Assembly: GCA_946891915.1 (NCBI GenBank)
Contig: CAMPNN010000006.1
Coordinates: forward strand, 1-50,671
Direction: 5' to 3'
Source of the DNA: an uncultured Bifidobacteriaceae bacterium
GTDB taxonomy: Bacteria > Actinomycetota > Actinomycetes > Actinomycetales > Bifidobacteriaceae
Length of the DNA stretch: 50,671 nucleotides
Below, piece by piece: positions 50,650-50,671 of this stretch. Made by a program: the position numbers and the translations under genes. Each line of letters begins with the position of its first letter. Position 1 is the stretch's first letter. The notes under the pieces were generated by a model. It was not told the origin of the DNA, searched no databases, and saw only the letters and a program-made list of their open reading frames with translations.

Positions 50650-50671
50650 ATAACGTAATGGGTAATAAATA

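Overview
The window looks like a chromosomal segment of a low-GC member of the Bifidobacteriaceae, most likely Gardnerella. This is inferred from the combination of a bifidobacterial-style housekeeping set (leuS, comEA/comEC, holA, tsaE/tsaB/rimI/tsaD, metE/metF, glnE), AT-rich coding sequence, and very large sortase-anchored surface proteins with FIVAR-type repeats. No species marker was available to confirm it.

Layout. Positions 1-51 hold the 5' part of a tRNA-Asn on the minus strand. Positions 291-6247 carry a degenerate M23-domain protein, an acyl-CoA ligase, and three minus-strand genes: a binding-protein-like lipoprotein, a fructosamine-kinase family protein and a small membrane protein. 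Positions 6488-18365 are housekeeping on the plus strand: leuS (probably leaderless), the competence pair comEA/comEC with holA, the tRNA t6A genes tsaE, tsaB and tsaD with rimI between the last two, a tRNA m1A58 methyltransferase and a SixA-like phosphatase. metE-metF follow at 19111-22311.

Positions 22312-36813 hold two huge adjacent paralogous surface proteins (1894 and 2533 aa). They share a signal peptide, a non-repeat N-terminal region, many FIVAR-like helical repeats and a C-terminal sorting signal (LVKTG in the first, LAKTG in the second). Their upstream regions are homologous. Each carries a homopolymer run (C10 in one, G9 in the other) at fixed places upstream of a matching TTGCAA-N17-TAnnAT promoter, which suggests phase-variable expression.

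The intergenic gaps at 9474-9582, 18500-18930 and 28485-28776 contain related composite palindromic elements. They share a roughly 43-nt GC-rich core, and two of them also share a 39-nt end block. They include 45-nt two-tier hairpins whose inner stems differ in sequence but stay paired.

After glnE (36920-40120), positions 40141-50583 hold the least familiar block, an apparent multi-gene locus on one strand. It encodes a polytopic membrane protein with FGDGYTV-type repeats, a HerA/DUF87-type ATPase, a small helical protein, a coiled-coil protein ending in a papain-fold (Tox-PL-like) domain, a small overlapping candidate immunity gene, a large S1-FtsK/SpoIIIE ATPase with a degenerate second ATPase domain, and a two-helix membrane protein. 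It reads as a candidate pumping-ATPase secretion or contact-dependent toxin system. It does not match the canonical T7SS gene set, because no WXG100 protein or EccB/C/D/E- or EsaA/EssA/EssB-like component is visible here, although the locus may continue beyond the window.
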